Assembly (NCBI RefSeq): GCF_025384765.1
Contig: NZ_VHLL01000004.1
Coordinates: 147,570-211,569, forward strand
Direction of reading: 5' to 3'
Origin: Methanoculleus formosensis
GTDB taxonomy: Archaea > Halobacteriota > Methanomicrobia > Methanomicrobiales > Methanoculleaceae
DNA length: 64,000 nt
Shown: in pieces, positions 17,412 to 26,083 of the stretch
Layout: every line of letters starts with the position of its first letter
Numbering within the stretch: position 1 is the stretch's first letter
Made by a program: the position numbers and the translations under genes
Notes under the pieces: generated by a model
What the model was told of the DNA's origin: nothing
The model's database searches: none
The model's input: the letters and a program-made list of their open reading frames with translations, nothing else

Positions 17412-19067
17412 CTAACCCCCCACCCCCAGCTCCTCCGACCCCGTAATCGCCCGGACAATGCCGGCAACGACCGCCCGCTCTTCCGGCTGCAGCCTCGTGT
17501 AATACAGTCGCGTATCCTTCGCCTCGACGATTGCCACGGCATCCGCGACCGGCTTCAGGAACTCCTCCCACCCGGCGCCCCCGGACACGATGATCTCGCG
17601 GACGGCGCTCCCGACCGCGGAGACCTCCCCCTTCCTTGCGAGTCGTTTCAGGAACCCTGCCGTCATCCTCCGTGCCGTTGCCGGGTCCAGGCGGCCCGCG
17701 TGCCCATACACCGCCCGGATCAGCGAGAGGCCGTTTGCCCGGTTCCCGGCCAGCAGTTCCTCGCCCGCGAGATCGAGCGCGAGGTGCACGAACTGGTCCG
17801 GGTCGTCGGGCTCTTCCCCGGCCTGCAGCGCCGCGAGCACATCCACCCGCCTCCCGGCCGCGGTCCGGGCCGGCAGGGCAACGCCTTCCATAACACCCGA
17901 CGCCCCCCGGTGCGTTGTATCGACGGCTGCCGGCCGCTCATGCCAGACCTCCAGGAACCCGATGAGGGCAAACACCCGGTCCCGGCCGGCCGGCGTTCGC
18001 ATCGCCCGCCACAGCGCGAAAATCCTATCCCGGGCCTCGTAGGTCGTCCTCTTCTTCATCGGGCGGGAGACGACGTAGCCCTCGGCCTCCAGCCGCCGGA
18101 GCTGCGCGTTCACCGTCGCGAGGTTCAGCCGGGCGCGCTCTGCGACGTCTTTGGGCGTGAGCGGGGTCTCTGCGGCGAGGATCGTGTCGAGGATGAGCCG
18201 CCGCTGCCCCGGAAGCCTCCGGAAGACCTCCCGGTAGTAGGGCGTCTGCTCGTCCGCCAGCTGAAATAAGGCCTCCGCCGCCTTGCCTGCTCCGCACAGC
18301 GAGAGGATCTCGCAAGCCCGGACCACCAGCCCCGGGTTGCCGCCGACGAGGTGCCAGAGGGCCTCGATGCCGGACTCGTAGTCGCCGAAGTGCTCGATGA
18401 AGGCGGTGTTGCCGTCGACCTCCGCGACCCTCCGCATGAGGTCCTTTGATTCGGCGCAGTCGAGCTCCCGGAGGTGAAAGACCCGGAAGAAGTTGTAAAA
18501 CGGTTCCTCGTGATCGAGGACGCCGGGAAAGAGCGACGGCGCCGACGCGATGACCGAGAGGTTATCTGCCCGCTGGAAGACCGACCGCAGCGCCCGGACC
18601 TCGGGCCTCCCCATCTGGGAGAAGACATCGTGGATGTTCTCGACGAAGACCACGACCTGCCTCTCCCCGGCCGATGCGGCGATCCTCTCGACCGCGGCCT
18701 CGCGGACCAGCGAATCCTCGCCGAGCGCGGCCACATCGGAGGTCTCGACCCCCATCCCCGCGAGCACCTGGAGAAAGAAGTCGGAAGCCCTGAATATCGA
18801 GTACTCCTCCCCTGCAAGGTTTACCGGGATCACCCGGCCGGAGAGCCCATCAAGCATCCTGTGGCAGAGCAGGCTCATCAGGTGGGACTTCCCGGCGCCC
18901 CGGTCCCCGACCAGGAGGAAGAACCGCGGCGTCCCGGAGCCGGACGCCCGGTCCATTTCGTCGAACAGGCTCCCCAGGAGTTCCTGCCGGCCGACGAGAA
19001 GGTGCTCAAACGTCTCCCTCTCAAGGGCCGCGGGGAAAGAGCGGTAACACCTACCAGGTGCCGGCAT
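17412..19067 (-). CDS. P-loop ATPase with winged-helix domain (second of an overlapping pair)
   Basis: A 551-residue protein. It has Walker A near residues 53-61 (VGDRGAGKSH) and a Walker B-like strand near 135-145 (VVVFVENIHD, with E-N replacing the usual D-E). After the ATPase core, at about 265-330, is a winged helix with the LTPKDVAERA helix-turn-helix signature and an R-R-L-E-A-E-G-Y-V wing. The remaining 200 residues are helical and unassigned. The layout is that of STAND/ORC-like ATPases that combine nucleotide binding with DNA binding. The gene overlaps the end of the upstream ATPase gene by 17 nt, so the two are co-translated and may form a complex. Function is unknown; the winged helix makes a DNA-linked role, including regulation of its own promoter, plausible. 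Confidence 0.75.
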   Translation of the reverse strand: MPAPGRCYRSFPAALERETFEHLLVGRQELLGSLFDEMDRASGSGTPRFFLLVGDRGAGKSHLMSLLCHRMLDGLSGRVIPVNLAGEEYSIFRASDFFLQVLAGMGVETSDVAALGEDSLVREAAVERIAASAGERQVVVFVENIHDVFSQMGRPEVRALRSVFQRADNLSVIASAPSLFPGVLDHEEPFYNFFRVFHLRELDCAESKDLMRRVAEVDGNTAFIEHFGDYESGIEALWHLVGGNPGLVVRACEILSLCGAGKAAEALFQLADEQTPYYREVFRRLPGQRRLILDTILAAETPLTPKDVAERARLNLATVNAQLRRLEAEGYVVSRPMKKRTTYEARDRIFALWRAMRTPAGRDRVFALIGFLEVWHERPAAVDTTHRGASGVMEGVALPARTAAGRRVDVLAALQAGEEPDDPDQFVHLALDLAGEELLAGNRANGLSLIRAVYGHAGRLDPATARRMTAGFLKRLARKGEVSAVGSAVREIIVSGGAGWEEFLKPVADAVAIVEAKDTRLYYTRLQPEERAVVAGIVRAITGSEELGVGG

Positions 19068-20238
19068 GATAGATCCTCCACCAGTCCCGGAGCATCTTCG
19101 AGTAGAACCGCAACTCGCCGGGAGTCTCCGAAGCGACGTAGAAGTCGTGGTTCAGTTGCGCCAGCAGCGCTAAAAACGCATCCTCGCTCCCCGATCCGGT
19201 GCTCTGCCGGAATATCTCGTAGGCAATCCCCGTGGGCAGGGATTCCGCGAGGCTCACCCGGCTCAAGATGGCGCGGGCGGCCTTCGCCTCCTGCCCGGAG
19301 TAGGTCGTCTGGAGACGGCGCGAGTAGTGCTCGAAGTAGTGGCGTCCCTCGCTGCCGAGGATCCTCCTGTTGTAGACCCGCACGACCAGCGCCGGGGAGG
19401 GCACCCCTCCTGAGATATCCGCCTCTTCCTTTAAGCCGGAGAGGACGATCATGAGGAAGTAGGGGATGTAGGGCTCGCCCACGCAGTCGAGAACCGCTCT
19501 CCCGATCTCCGGTGAATACTCCCACCCCTCCCCCTGAAAGACGCGTTCGACGACGGAGAGTGCAACATCTTCGCTGAACCCGCCGACGGCGACTCTCCGG
19601 AAGTCGTTGATGACCGGAGTCCCGCCGATATGGTAGACGACGTGGTCGATGCTGACCGAGCCCCCGACGATGAACCTCACGTTGGGCGAGACCTGCCGCA
19701 GCCGCCGGAACCATTGCAGGAACTTCCTCGCGTCGTCCTCCTCCATGTTCTGTATGGCAACCGGAAATTCGTCAAGGATGATGCAGACCGGCCCGGTGAG
19801 CCCTGCAAAGATCTCATCCACCTTCTTTGCCTTCTCGTGCCAGTCGTCCGAGAACTCCGCTCGCAGCCGGCTCCGGAGCTTTGCCCTGAAGGCCGGGGTC
19901 TCGATCTCATCGATGTTCTCCTGCACCAGGGCAAACGCCCTGCCGAGTGCCGAGGAGATCCGGGCCTTGACACTCGCTCCCTCGCACTCGACGAGCGCCG
20001 TGACGAGATCGGTGATGAACTCCCCGGGCGAGTTGACGCTCTCGACCTCGAGGAAGACGCACGGCTGGTGCTTGCTCGCGAGATCTCTCTCGATCTTTCG
20101 CATGATCGAGGTCTTGCCGAACCGCCGGGGGGCGACGAGCATGACGTGGTCGTTTGTGATGGTGTTCAGGATGAACACGGTCTCGCGTTCGCGGTCGACG
20201 AAGTCGTCGCCGGTTGCGGGGCTTCCTACGGGCAGCAT
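19051..20238 (-). CDS. Archaeal-type P-loop ATPase (first of an overlapping pair)
   Basis: A 395-residue ATPase of the archaeal ATPase/ATP_bind_2 type. The N terminus has the entry motif G-D-D-F-V-D-R-E. Walker A is the family variant APRRFGKTS near residue 40, and Walker B is C-I-I-L-D-E-F near 130. The sensor-like strand F-I-V-G-G-S-V lies near 160, and a helical C-terminal domain follows. I chose ATG 20238 over a TTG at 20286. AGGTG lies about 9 nt before the ATG, and the TTG would place the start inside the promoter palindromes. Members of this family are widespread in methanogens and poorly understood. The following ATPase gene overlaps it by 17 nt. Confidence 0.8.
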   Translation of the reverse strand: MLPVGSPATGDDFVDRERETVFILNTITNDHVMLVAPRRFGKTSIMRKIERDLASKHQPCVFLEVESVNSPGEFITDLVTALVECEGASVKARISSALGRAFALVQENIDEIETPAFRAKLRSRLRAEFSDDWHEKAKKVDEIFAGLTGPVCIILDEFPVAIQNMEEDDARKFLQWFRRLRQVSPNVRFIVGGSVSIDHVVYHIGGTPVINDFRRVAVGGFSEDVALSVVERVFQGEGWEYSPEIGRAVLDCVGEPYIPYFLMIVLSGLKEEADISGGVPSPALVVRVYNRRILGSEGRHYFEHYSRRLQTTYSGQEAKAARAILSRVSLAESLPTGIAYEIFRQSTGSGSEDAFLALLAQLNHDFYVASETPGELRFYSKMLRDWWRIYHAGTW

Positions 20239-20263
20239 GTACGACACCTGACAGATCAAGTGT

Positions 20264-20295
20264 ATAACAAATCTGTTATATAACAAATTCGTTAT
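20264..20295 (-). promoter_or_regulatory. Twin palindromes around a TATA box
   Basis: Two abutting 16-bp imperfect palindromes (ATAACAAATCTGTTAT, 20264-20279, and ATAACAAATTCGTTAT, 20280-20295) differ at only two positions. Their junction creates TTATATAA, a good archaeal TATA box, about 41 nt before the ATPase start at 20238. A dimeric regulator bound here would block TATA-binding protein. The sites are visible in the sequence; repression is inferred. Confidence 0.6.
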
Positions 20296-20544
20296 TCACC
20301 TGCCGGGCCTGCTTCTCCCGGGGAGCGGGGGGGCGGCACCATCCTTTGTGCCAGCGTATACGCGAGCGGCACCTGGACAGGAGACCGGAAGAATGGCAGT
20401 GGACCGCGACGGCAGGCGGCCCCGGGAGCAGAGGCGACCGTTCTCCAGAGCAAGAGAAGTGCTGGAACAGTTGACTAGAAACGCCTTGCGGGCAGAGGCT
20501 ACGCGAGATGCATCTCACGGAAAAACACTGTCAAAAGAACAACA
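20296..20544. other. Intergenic stretch between ATPase promoter and tRNA-Ala
   Basis: About 250 nt upstream of the ATPase pair and downstream of tRNA-Ala. No convincing gene, repeat or attachment site was found. Short open frames here lack plausible starts or protein-like composition. Confidence 0.35.
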
Positions 20545-20616
20545 TGGACCGAGCGGGAATTGAACCCGCGGCCTCTTCCATGCCAAGGAAGCGATCTACC
20601 CCTGATCTATCGGCCC
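20545..20616 (-). tRNA. tRNA-Ala (anticodon GGC)
   Basis: A complete cloverleaf can be folded on the minus strand. The 7-bp acceptor stem (GGGCCGA with TCGGTCC) contains the G3:U70 pair that identifies alanine tRNA. The D arm is closed by GATC/GATC and the anticodon stem CTTCC/GGAAG encloses loop TTGGCAT, giving anticodon GGC. The T arm GCGGG/CCCGC has loop TTCAATT. CCA is not encoded. There is no intron. Confidence 0.95.
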
Positions 20617-20674
20617 CTGTTACCCTACAATGTTGATCGTGATCACATAATAAGGATTGGGGCGGGCCGCTCCC

Positions 20675-21799
20675 CTATCCCCCGCGAGCAAGGGCCGAAA
20701 GCCGGGAGATCACCCGCTCCCGCGCATCCTCCATCTTCGGGCGGACGAGAACGGCGCCGCCCCTGATGCAGGGGACGAGGAGCCCCACCCCCCCCTCCGG
20801 CGCAGGAGCCCCGAGGGGCAGCGTGACCCGCCGGCCGGCCACCTCATAGACCTGTTTCACGCCGCTTCGCTTCCCGCGCTTCGCGGAGGCCCTCCCCTCG
20901 ATCTCCACGATGTCCAACGCGAAGTCGATCACCGGGGCGTTCGCGATCGCGCCCCCGACCCCGAAGGCGTCGGCGACGTCGCGGTAGGCCGCGACCTCAT
21001 CGCGCGACAACCCGCCCGAGAGGAAGATCTTCACGTCCGGGTAGCCGTGGACGTCGAGTTCCCAGCGCACCTCTTCAATGATCGCCCGCATGTCCCCCCG
21101 GCGCGACCGCGGCGTGTCAAGCCGCACCGCCGTCGCCCCCGAGGCGGCCGCCCTGACCGCCTCATCCGCCTCATCGGAGAAGGTGTCGGCGAGCATGATC
21201 CGCGGCACCTCCGGGCCCGCCCCGCGGTCGAACGCGCGCCAGGCCTCCTCCTCGCGCGGGTAGCACATCACGAACGCGTGCGGCATCGTGCCCGCGAGCG
21301 GGATCCCCGCCGGCGCACAGGTGTTGCTCGCGCCGTCCACCCCGCCGATCCAGGCCGCCCGCTCGATCATCGCCGCGATCGCCGGATGCTGGCGCCGGGA
21401 GCCGAACGAGAAGACCGGCCGGCCCCCCGCGGCCAGCTTCATCTGGGCGGCCGCCGTCGCCACCCCTGAGGCGTGGCAGAGGAACCCGAGGATGGCCGTC
21501 TCGTAGACCGCGAAGTCCCGGTAGCGCCCCGATATCCGGAGGACCGGCTCGTTCGGATAGAAGACCGAGCCCTCCGGCATCGCGTCCACGTCCACCGGAA
21601 GGCCTTCGAGCAGCCGCAGGACGTCGTCAAGCCCGCAGAAGACCCCCCACGGGTCGGGGAGCGCCGCCGCCGTCACCTCCATCGTGACGCGCGGGTTGAT
21701 GCCGTCCCGCTCCATCACCTCCGCGACCCGCCGGAAGTAGACGTCCGTACACTCACCGTTCTTGATGGCATCCTCGCCGACCACCAGAAACCTGCCCAT
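20675..21799 (-). CDS. pncB: Nicotinate phosphoribosyltransferase
   Basis: A 374-residue protein of the nicotinate/nicotinamide phosphoribosyltransferase family. It makes nicotinate mononucleotide from nicotinate and PRPP in NAD salvage. Visible marks include an N-terminal T-D-V-Y-F region, a central G-S-R-R-Q-H-P segment near residue 155, a barrel strand with D-T-P-R near 250, and the phosphate-binding F-L-S-G-G-L-S near 285. The C-terminal extension ends with an R-P-K-M-E-D helix. Length fits archaeal enzymes of this group, which are shorter than the bacterial ones. It lies just downstream of tRNA-Ala on the same strand and is divergent from the purine-salvage pair, with about 100 nt between the starts. 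Confidence 0.88.
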   Translation of the reverse strand: MGRFLVVGEDAIKNGECTDVYFRRVAEVMERDGINPRVTMEVTAAALPDPWGVFCGLDDVLRLLEGLPVDVDAMPEGSVFYPNEPVLRISGRYRDFAVYETAILGFLCHASGVATAAAQMKLAAGGRPVFSFGSRRQHPAIAAMIERAAWIGGVDGASNTCAPAGIPLAGTMPHAFVMCYPREEEAWRAFDRGAGPEVPRIMLADTFSDEADEAVRAAASGATAVRLDTPRSRRGDMRAIIEEVRWELDVHGYPDVKIFLSGGLSRDEVAAYRDVADAFGVGGAIANAPVIDFALDIVEIEGRASAKRGKRSGVKQVYEVAGRRVTLPLGAPAPEGGVGLLVPCIRGGAVLVRPKMEDARERVISRLSALARGG

Positions 21800-21900
21800 G
21801 CCTATTCCGGTCGTCGCGATGGCGTAAATGTGTATTGAACCGATCCTGCTCCGCCCGAACGGTGAATCTTTACCGCGGGGGCGTCTACACTCTAAGGAGA

Positions 21901-21939
21901 ATGTCGTACGGAGAAGCGTGTACAGGGGAGGAGGTCTAG
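21901..21939 (+). CDS. Possible 12-codon upstream open reading frame
   Basis: ATG 21901 opens a 12-codon frame ending in TAG at 21937-21939, immediately before the GTG start of the phosphorylase. Its last codons contain the GGAGGAGGT ribosome-binding site of that gene. An AAGGAGA stands directly before its ATG, too close for ordinary spacing. It could be a translated leader that couples initiation, or chance. Confidence 0.25.
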   Translation: MSYGEACTGEEV

Positions 21940-22611
21940 GTGCTCGGGATCATCGGGGGCACGAGCCTCCTCTTCGCCGACCTGCCGGCGCTTGAGAAGA
22001 CGACCGTCGCGACGCCCTACGGGCCGGTGGAAGTGCATACCGGAGAGTTCGCGCTCCTCCTGCGCCACCAGCACAACCTCCCCCCGCACCGGATCAATTA
22101 CCGGGCGTGCCTCGCCGCGCTCGCCGTCCTCGGGGTGGAGGAGATCGTCGCGTTCGGTTCCTCCGGCTCCCTGAAACCGGAGATAGCCCCGGGCTCGATC
22201 GTCATCCCGACTGACTACTTGAGCGTCACCGACATCCCGTCCATCCACGAGTGCACCATCGGCCACGTCCGGCCGGAACTGGACGCCGACCTGGTCCGCA
22301 CCCTCGCCGGACTGGTGCCGGACGCCCGGGTGGGCGGGGTATACGCCCAGACCCGCGGGCCGCGGATCGAGACGGTCGCCGAGGTCAAAGCGCTTGCCCG
22401 CGTCGCCGACATCGTCGGGATGACGGTCGCGAGCGAAGCGACGCTCGCCCTCGAACTCGGGATGCGGTTTGCCGCCGTCTGCACCGTGGACAACTACGCG
22501 AACGGCCTCGGAGAAGAGACCCTGACCTACGAGCACATCCTCGCGACCTCCCGGGCGAACTGCCGGAGAACGGAGCTCATCCTCGAAAAGATTGTGGAGC
22601 GACTTGCATGA
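21940..22611 (+). CDS. Purine nucleoside phosphorylase, MTAP/MTIP family
   Basis: A 223-residue protein of the methylthioadenosine/methylthioinosine phosphorylase family. It begins with the phosphate-binding G-I-I-G-G-T-S, then R-H-Q-H-N and H-R-I-N-Y-R-A near 50-60, and E-I-V-A-F-G-S-S-G-S near 73-82. It ends with the substrate motif G-M-T-V-A-S-E-A near 167-174. It is shorter than the usual 260-290 residues. In methanogens a related enzyme splits methylthioinosine or deoxyinosine formed by DadD. That enzyme is encoded immediately downstream, overlapping by ATGA, so the phosphorylase most likely acts on deaminated by-products of S-adenosylmethionine and radical-SAM reactions. The GTG start is supported by GGAGGAGGT at 21927-21935. 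Confidence 0.87.
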   Translation: MLGIIGGTSLLFADLPALEKTTVATPYGPVEVHTGEFALLLRHQHNLPPHRINYRACLAALAVLGVEEIVAFGSSGSLKPEIAPGSIVIPTDYLSVTDIPSIHECTIGHVRPELDADLVRTLAGLVPDARVGGVYAQTRGPRIETVAEVKALARVADIVGMTVASEATLALELGMRFAAVCTVDNYANGLGEETLTYEHILATSRANCRRTELILEKIVERLA

Positions 22612-23915
22612 ACGAGATAATTACCGCCCGGGGATCGCTCCTGATCGCCGGGGTCACCATCGACGGAGCGACCGTCGATATCGCGGTCGACGAGAAAGGT
22701 ACAATCGCCGCGATAGGAAAGGACGCGAAGAAGACCATCGACGCCGATATCGTCATCGACGGCTCCGACCGGATAGCCGTCCCCGGCCTCGTGAACACCC
22801 ATACCCACGCCGCGATGAGCCTCTTGCGCGGGTATGCGGACGACATGATCCTGCAGGACTGGCTCTCGCAGAAGATCTGGCCGCTCGAGGCGCACCTGAC
22901 CGGCGACGACGTCTACGCCGGCACCAGGTTCGCGTGCCTGGAGATGATCAAGAGCGGCACCGTCGCGTTCAACGACATGTACTTCTTCATGGACCGGGCC
23001 GCAGCGGCGGTCGATGATATGGGCATGCGGGCGACGCTCGCCTACGGGTTCATCGACCTCGGGATGGAGGAGAAGCGGGAGGCCGAGATCAAGGCGACGG
23101 AGACCCTGGTCGCCCACGTCAGATCGCTCGATAACCCGCGGATCAGAGTGGCCGTCGGCCCCCACTCCGTCTACACCGTCTCCCCCGAAGGCCTCCGCTG
23201 GTGCGCCGAATACGCGGCCGAGCAGGAGATCGGCATCCACGTCCACCTCTCCGAGACCGAGAAGGAGGTCGTCGACTGCGTCGCCCGGTTCGGCAAACGC
23301 CCCGCATACCTCCTCGACGACTGCGGGTGCCTCACCCCCCGGACCGTCGCCGCGCACTGCTGCTGGCTCGACGAGGCCGAGTGCCGACTCCTCGCCGAGC
23401 GCGGCGTCACCGCCTCCCACAACCCGGCAAGCAACATGAAACTCGCCGTCAACCGGGCGATGCCCTACCACTGGCTGAAGGCAGCCGGGGCGAACGTCTC
23501 CCTCGGGACGGACGGCTGCTCCTCGAACAACAACCTGGACCTCATGGAGGAGATGAAGTTCGCCGCGCTCCTCCAGAAGTTCGCCTGGAACTCGCCGACC
23601 CTGCTGCCCGCGGGCGAGGCGATCGAGATGGCGACCGCGGCGGGCGCCCGGGCGCTCGGCACCGGCCCCGGCACCCTGACCGTCGGCGCACCGGCCGACA
23701 TCGTCCTCCTCGACGCCCGCGCGGTCTGCAACACCCCGCTCTTCCATGCCGACTCAAACGCCGTCTACGCCTGTAACGGCGGCGCGGTCATGACCGTCCT
23801 CTGCCAGGGAAGAGTCCTGATGCACGAGCGGGAGGTCCCGGGAGAAGAGGAGATCGTCCGGGAGGCCGCCGCCGCGGCACGGTCGCTCGTCGACCGGGCA
23901 CAAGACTCCTCCTGA
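22608..23915 (+). CDS. dadD: 5'-deoxyadenosine / S-adenosylhomocysteine deaminase (DadD-MtaD family)
   Basis: A 435-residue amidohydrolase. Metal ligands are H65 and H67 in N-T-H-T-H-A-A-M, then histidines in H-V-H-L-S-E (about 211-213), the H-C-C-W segment near 250, and D-G near 302 in T-D-G-C-S-S-N-N. S-H-N-P-A-S-N near 275 is characteristic of the cytosine-deaminase-like SAH/MTA deaminases. In methanogens this enzyme deaminates 5'-deoxyadenosine, SAH and methylthioadenosine. I start at ATG 22608, which overlaps the phosphorylase stop as ATGA and aligns with the family N terminus; an open frame further upstream is only a shadow of the phosphorylase gene. The pair forms a compact salvage operon. 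Confidence 0.9.
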   Translation: MNEIITARGSLLIAGVTIDGATVDIAVDEKGTIAAIGKDAKKTIDADIVIDGSDRIAVPGLVNTHTHAAMSLLRGYADDMILQDWLSQKIWPLEAHLTGDDVYAGTRFACLEMIKSGTVAFNDMYFFMDRAAAAVDDMGMRATLAYGFIDLGMEEKREAEIKATETLVAHVRSLDNPRIRVAVGPHSVYTVSPEGLRWCAEYAAEQEIGIHVHLSETEKEVVDCVARFGKRPAYLLDDCGCLTPRTVAAHCCWLDEAECRLLAERGVTASHNPASNMKLAVNRAMPYHWLKAAGANVSLGTDGCSSNNNLDLMEEMKFAALLQKFAWNSPTLLPAGEAIEMATAAGARALGTGPGTLTVGAPADIVLLDARAVCNTPLFHADSNAVYACNGGAVMTVLCQGRVLMHEREVPGEEEIVREAAAAARSLVDRAQDSS

Positions 23916-23933
23916 CCAATTTTTCAAAAAAGA

Positions 23934-25634
23934 TTACGCGGTCTCGATCCTCGAGTCGCTCTCGAGCCCGAGTTCATCGATCGCCATCTCGCGCATCTTG
24001 AACTTCATGATCTTGCCCGAGACCGTCATCGGGAACTCGTCGACGAACTTGACGTAGCGCGGGATCTTGAAGTGCGCGATCCTCCCGCGGCAGTACTCCT
24101 TCACCTCGTCCTCCGTGAGGACCGCGCCGTTGTCGGTCTTGATCCAGGCCATCAGTTCCTCGCCGTACTTCCGGTCCGGGACGCCGATAATGTAGGCGTC
24201 GGCGATCTGCGGGTGGGTGTGGAGGAACTCCTCGATCTCGCGCGGGTAGATGTTCTCCCCGCCGCGGATCACCATATCCTTCAGGCGGCCGACGATCTTG
24301 ACGTAGTCCTCCTCGTCCATCGTCCCGAGGTCACCGGTATGGTTCCAGCCGTTCTCGTCGATCGTCGCCCGGGTGGCGTTCGGGTTGTTGTAGTAGCAGC
24401 GCATCACGCAGTAGCCGCGGGCGCAGATCTCCCCGGTCTCGCCCCGGGGGACGATCTTCTTCGTGTGCGGGTCGATGATCTTGATCTCGGTGTGGGGGAA
24501 GGGTTTTCCGACCGTCGAGACCCGCCGTTCCAGGGGATCGGCGGTCGTCGTCATCGTGACGCCCGGCGAGGTCTCCGTCTGCCCGTAGACGATCACGATC
24601 TCGGACATGTTCATCTTCTTGTTGACCTCGCGCATCACCTCGGTCGGGCAGGGCGACCCGGCCATGATCCCGGTGCGGAGGGTGTCGAGCCGGTACTTCG
24701 CGAAGTCCGGGTGGGCGAGTTCCGCGATGAACATCGTCGGGACCCCGTGCAGCGCCGTGCACTTCTCGTCCTGGACGGTCTGGAGGACGGATTCGGCGTT
24801 GAAGATGGGCGCGGGGAGAACCATCGCGGTGCCGTGGGTGACGGCGGCCATGTTCGAGAGGACCATCCCGAAACAGTGGTAGAACGGCACCGGGATGCAG
24901 AGCCGGTCCTCGTGGGTGAACTTCATCCCCTCGCCGATGATGAACCCGTTGTTCAGGACGTTGTGATGGGTCAGGACGACGCCTTTCGGGAACCCGGTCG
25001 TCCCGCTCGTGTACTGGATGTTGACCGCGTCGTCGAAGTCGAGCGACTCCTCCCGCTCCCGGAGCTCGTCGGGGCTGATGAGGGCGGCCTTCGCCATGAG
25101 GTCGTCCCAGGTGTACATCCCGTTGTAGGGGATATCCCCGATGAAGACGACGTTTTTGAGGAACGGGAACTTGTCGCTGTTGATCCGGCCGGGTTTCGCC
25201 TCGAACGCCTCCGGGCAGGACTCGTAGAACATCCCGACGTAGTCGGAGGTCTTGAACCGCCCCTGGATGAGGAGCGTCTGGACCTCCGACTGCTTCATGG
25301 CGTAATCGAACTCGTAGGTCCGGTAGGCCGGGTTGATGTTCACCATGATGGCGCCGATCTTCGCCGTGGCGAACTGGGTGAGCACCCACTCCGCGTAGTT
25401 CAGCGCCCATATCGCGACCCGGTCACCGCGCTCCACGTCGAGCGCCATCAGGGCACGCGCCAGGGTGTCGACGCGCTCAAGAAACTCCGCATATGTCCAG
25501 CGGATGTTCTGGTGGACGGAGACGAGCGCATCGCTATTCGGATGCGCCGCTGCGATTCGGTTCAGCATCTCACCGACGGTGATGCCGAGCAGGGGTATCT
25601 GCGAGTTCCCACACGCGTAACTGCCCTCAACCAT
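23934..25634 (-). CDS. AMP-dependent acyl-CoA synthetase
   Basis: A 566-residue ANL-superfamily ligase that activates a carboxylic acid as acyl-AMP and transfers it to coenzyme A. The P-loop [11 protein letters not shown] is at 208-218. V-Y-G-Q-T-E-T-S-P, in the core centre, is near 355, and the hinge G-D-L with [10 protein letters not shown] is near 460-475. The C-terminal catalytic lysine is in S-G-K-I-M-K. The sequence resembles medium/long-chain fatty acyl-CoA ligases more than acetyl-CoA synthetase, but the substrate is not certain. The ATG is preceded by A+T-rich sequence (TTATAT near 25659) that could hold the promoter. It converges with dadD, with only 18 nt between stops. Confidence 0.9.
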   Translation of the reverse strand: MVEGSYACGNSQIPLLGITVGEMLNRIAAAHPNSDALVSVHQNIRWTYAEFLERVDTLARALMALDVERGDRVAIWALNYAEWVLTQFATAKIGAIMVNINPAYRTYEFDYAMKQSEVQTLLIQGRFKTSDYVGMFYESCPEAFEAKPGRINSDKFPFLKNVVFIGDIPYNGMYTWDDLMAKAALISPDELREREESLDFDDAVNIQYTSGTTGFPKGVVLTHHNVLNNGFIIGEGMKFTHEDRLCIPVPFYHCFGMVLSNMAAVTHGTAMVLPAPIFNAESVLQTVQDEKCTALHGVPTMFIAELAHPDFAKYRLDTLRTGIMAGSPCPTEVMREVNKKMNMSEIVIVYGQTETSPGVTMTTTADPLERRVSTVGKPFPHTEIKIIDPHTKKIVPRGETGEICARGYCVMRCYYNNPNATRATIDENGWNHTGDLGTMDEEDYVKIVGRLKDMVIRGGENIYPREIEEFLHTHPQIADAYIIGVPDRKYGEELMAWIKTDNGAVLTEDEVKEYCRGRIAHFKIPRYVKFVDEFPMTVSGKIMKFKMREMAIDELGLESDSRIETA

Positions 25635-25728
25635 TCTATATAAATGGGTTCTGCGACGGTTATATGATTAATGGTTCACTCCGAGCGTAATCCTTATACT
25701 GCTTGCCGTCAATGATGTAGAGGACAGA

Positions 25729-25881
25729 GGGGTCGTGGCCAAGCCCGGAATGGCGACGGGCTCCAGCGGTCTTTGCACGTGATGAACAATGGGTCTCCTG
25801 ACTAACGGATGATGACCCGTTGGAGCACTGATGCATGTCGGAGAGACCCGTCGATCGTGAGTTCAAATCTCACCGACCCCA
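25729..25881 (+). tRNA. tRNA-Trp (anticodon CCA) with 79-nt intron
   Basis: Exon 1 (25729-25766) has acceptor GGGGTCG, a D arm closed by GCC/GGC, anticodon stem ACGGG and loop CTCCAG. Exon 2 (25846-25881) supplies A38, CCCGT, T arm GTGAG/CTCAC with loop TTCAAAT, and acceptor CGACCCC plus discriminator A. The intron follows position 37, the canonical archaeal site. CTCC and GGAG on either side can form the bulge-helix-bulge cut by the splicing endonuclease. Exact cut positions are inferred from the fold. Confidence 0.95.
25767..25845 (+). ncRNA. Box C/D guide RNA within the tRNA-Trp intron
   Basis: The intron contains box C GTGATGA (25779-25785), box D' CTGA (25798-25801), box C' ATGATGA (25809-25815) and box D CTGA (25828-25831), in order and with guide-length spacers. 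In euryarchaeotes this intron guides 2'-O-methylation of positions 34 and 39 of its own pre-tRNA. The guide GGGTCTC, just before D', and CCCGTTGGAG, before D, match that role. Confidence 0.9.
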
Positions 25882-25980
25882 CATTCTTATGATCTTCATC
25901 GGATACCGCAGGGTATCTCTGGAACTTCTCCTTCGCGGCTTCACGCCTGGCGGTGCTCGAACTCCGGCCCTTCGGCCTGT

Positions 25981-26066
25981 CGTTCTTCGCGGCTTCGCGT
26001 CCTTCGCGTGAGACGGTATTACTATCAGCAATCGATATCGCACGCGAAGCCGCGAAGAACGCGAAG
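25981..26066. repeat. CGCGAAG hairpin repeat, copy 1
   Basis: Inverted arms (25981-26014 and 26041-26066) made of TTCGCGGCTTCGCGT-like units and their complement enclose an A+T-richer loop. The arms and the loop recur, in reverse, near 43,580-43,662, and a diverged form is at 63,250. A further degenerate arm lies at 25930-25950. It sits between tRNA-Trp and the DUF421 gene. Confidence 0.75.
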
Positions 26067-26083
26067 ATGTCCTGCAGAGCAGG

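Noticed and set aside
17331..18269. A 312-codon plus-strand open frame over the 551-residue ATPase gene
   Set aside because: It is antisense to a gene with clear ATPase and winged-helix motifs, its composition is arginine/proline-rich as in GC-rich shadows, and it has no ribosome site.
20545..20616. tRNA-Ala as the attachment site of the defence island
   Set aside because: The island ends about 3.5 kb away, no integrase is present, and no second copy of the tRNA 3' end was seen at the island borders.
24072..25643. A 523-codon plus-strand frame antisense to the acyl-CoA synthetase
   Set aside because: Long only because the GC-rich host sequence lacks stops; the opposite strand has all the enzyme motifs and the peptide is a repetitive shadow.
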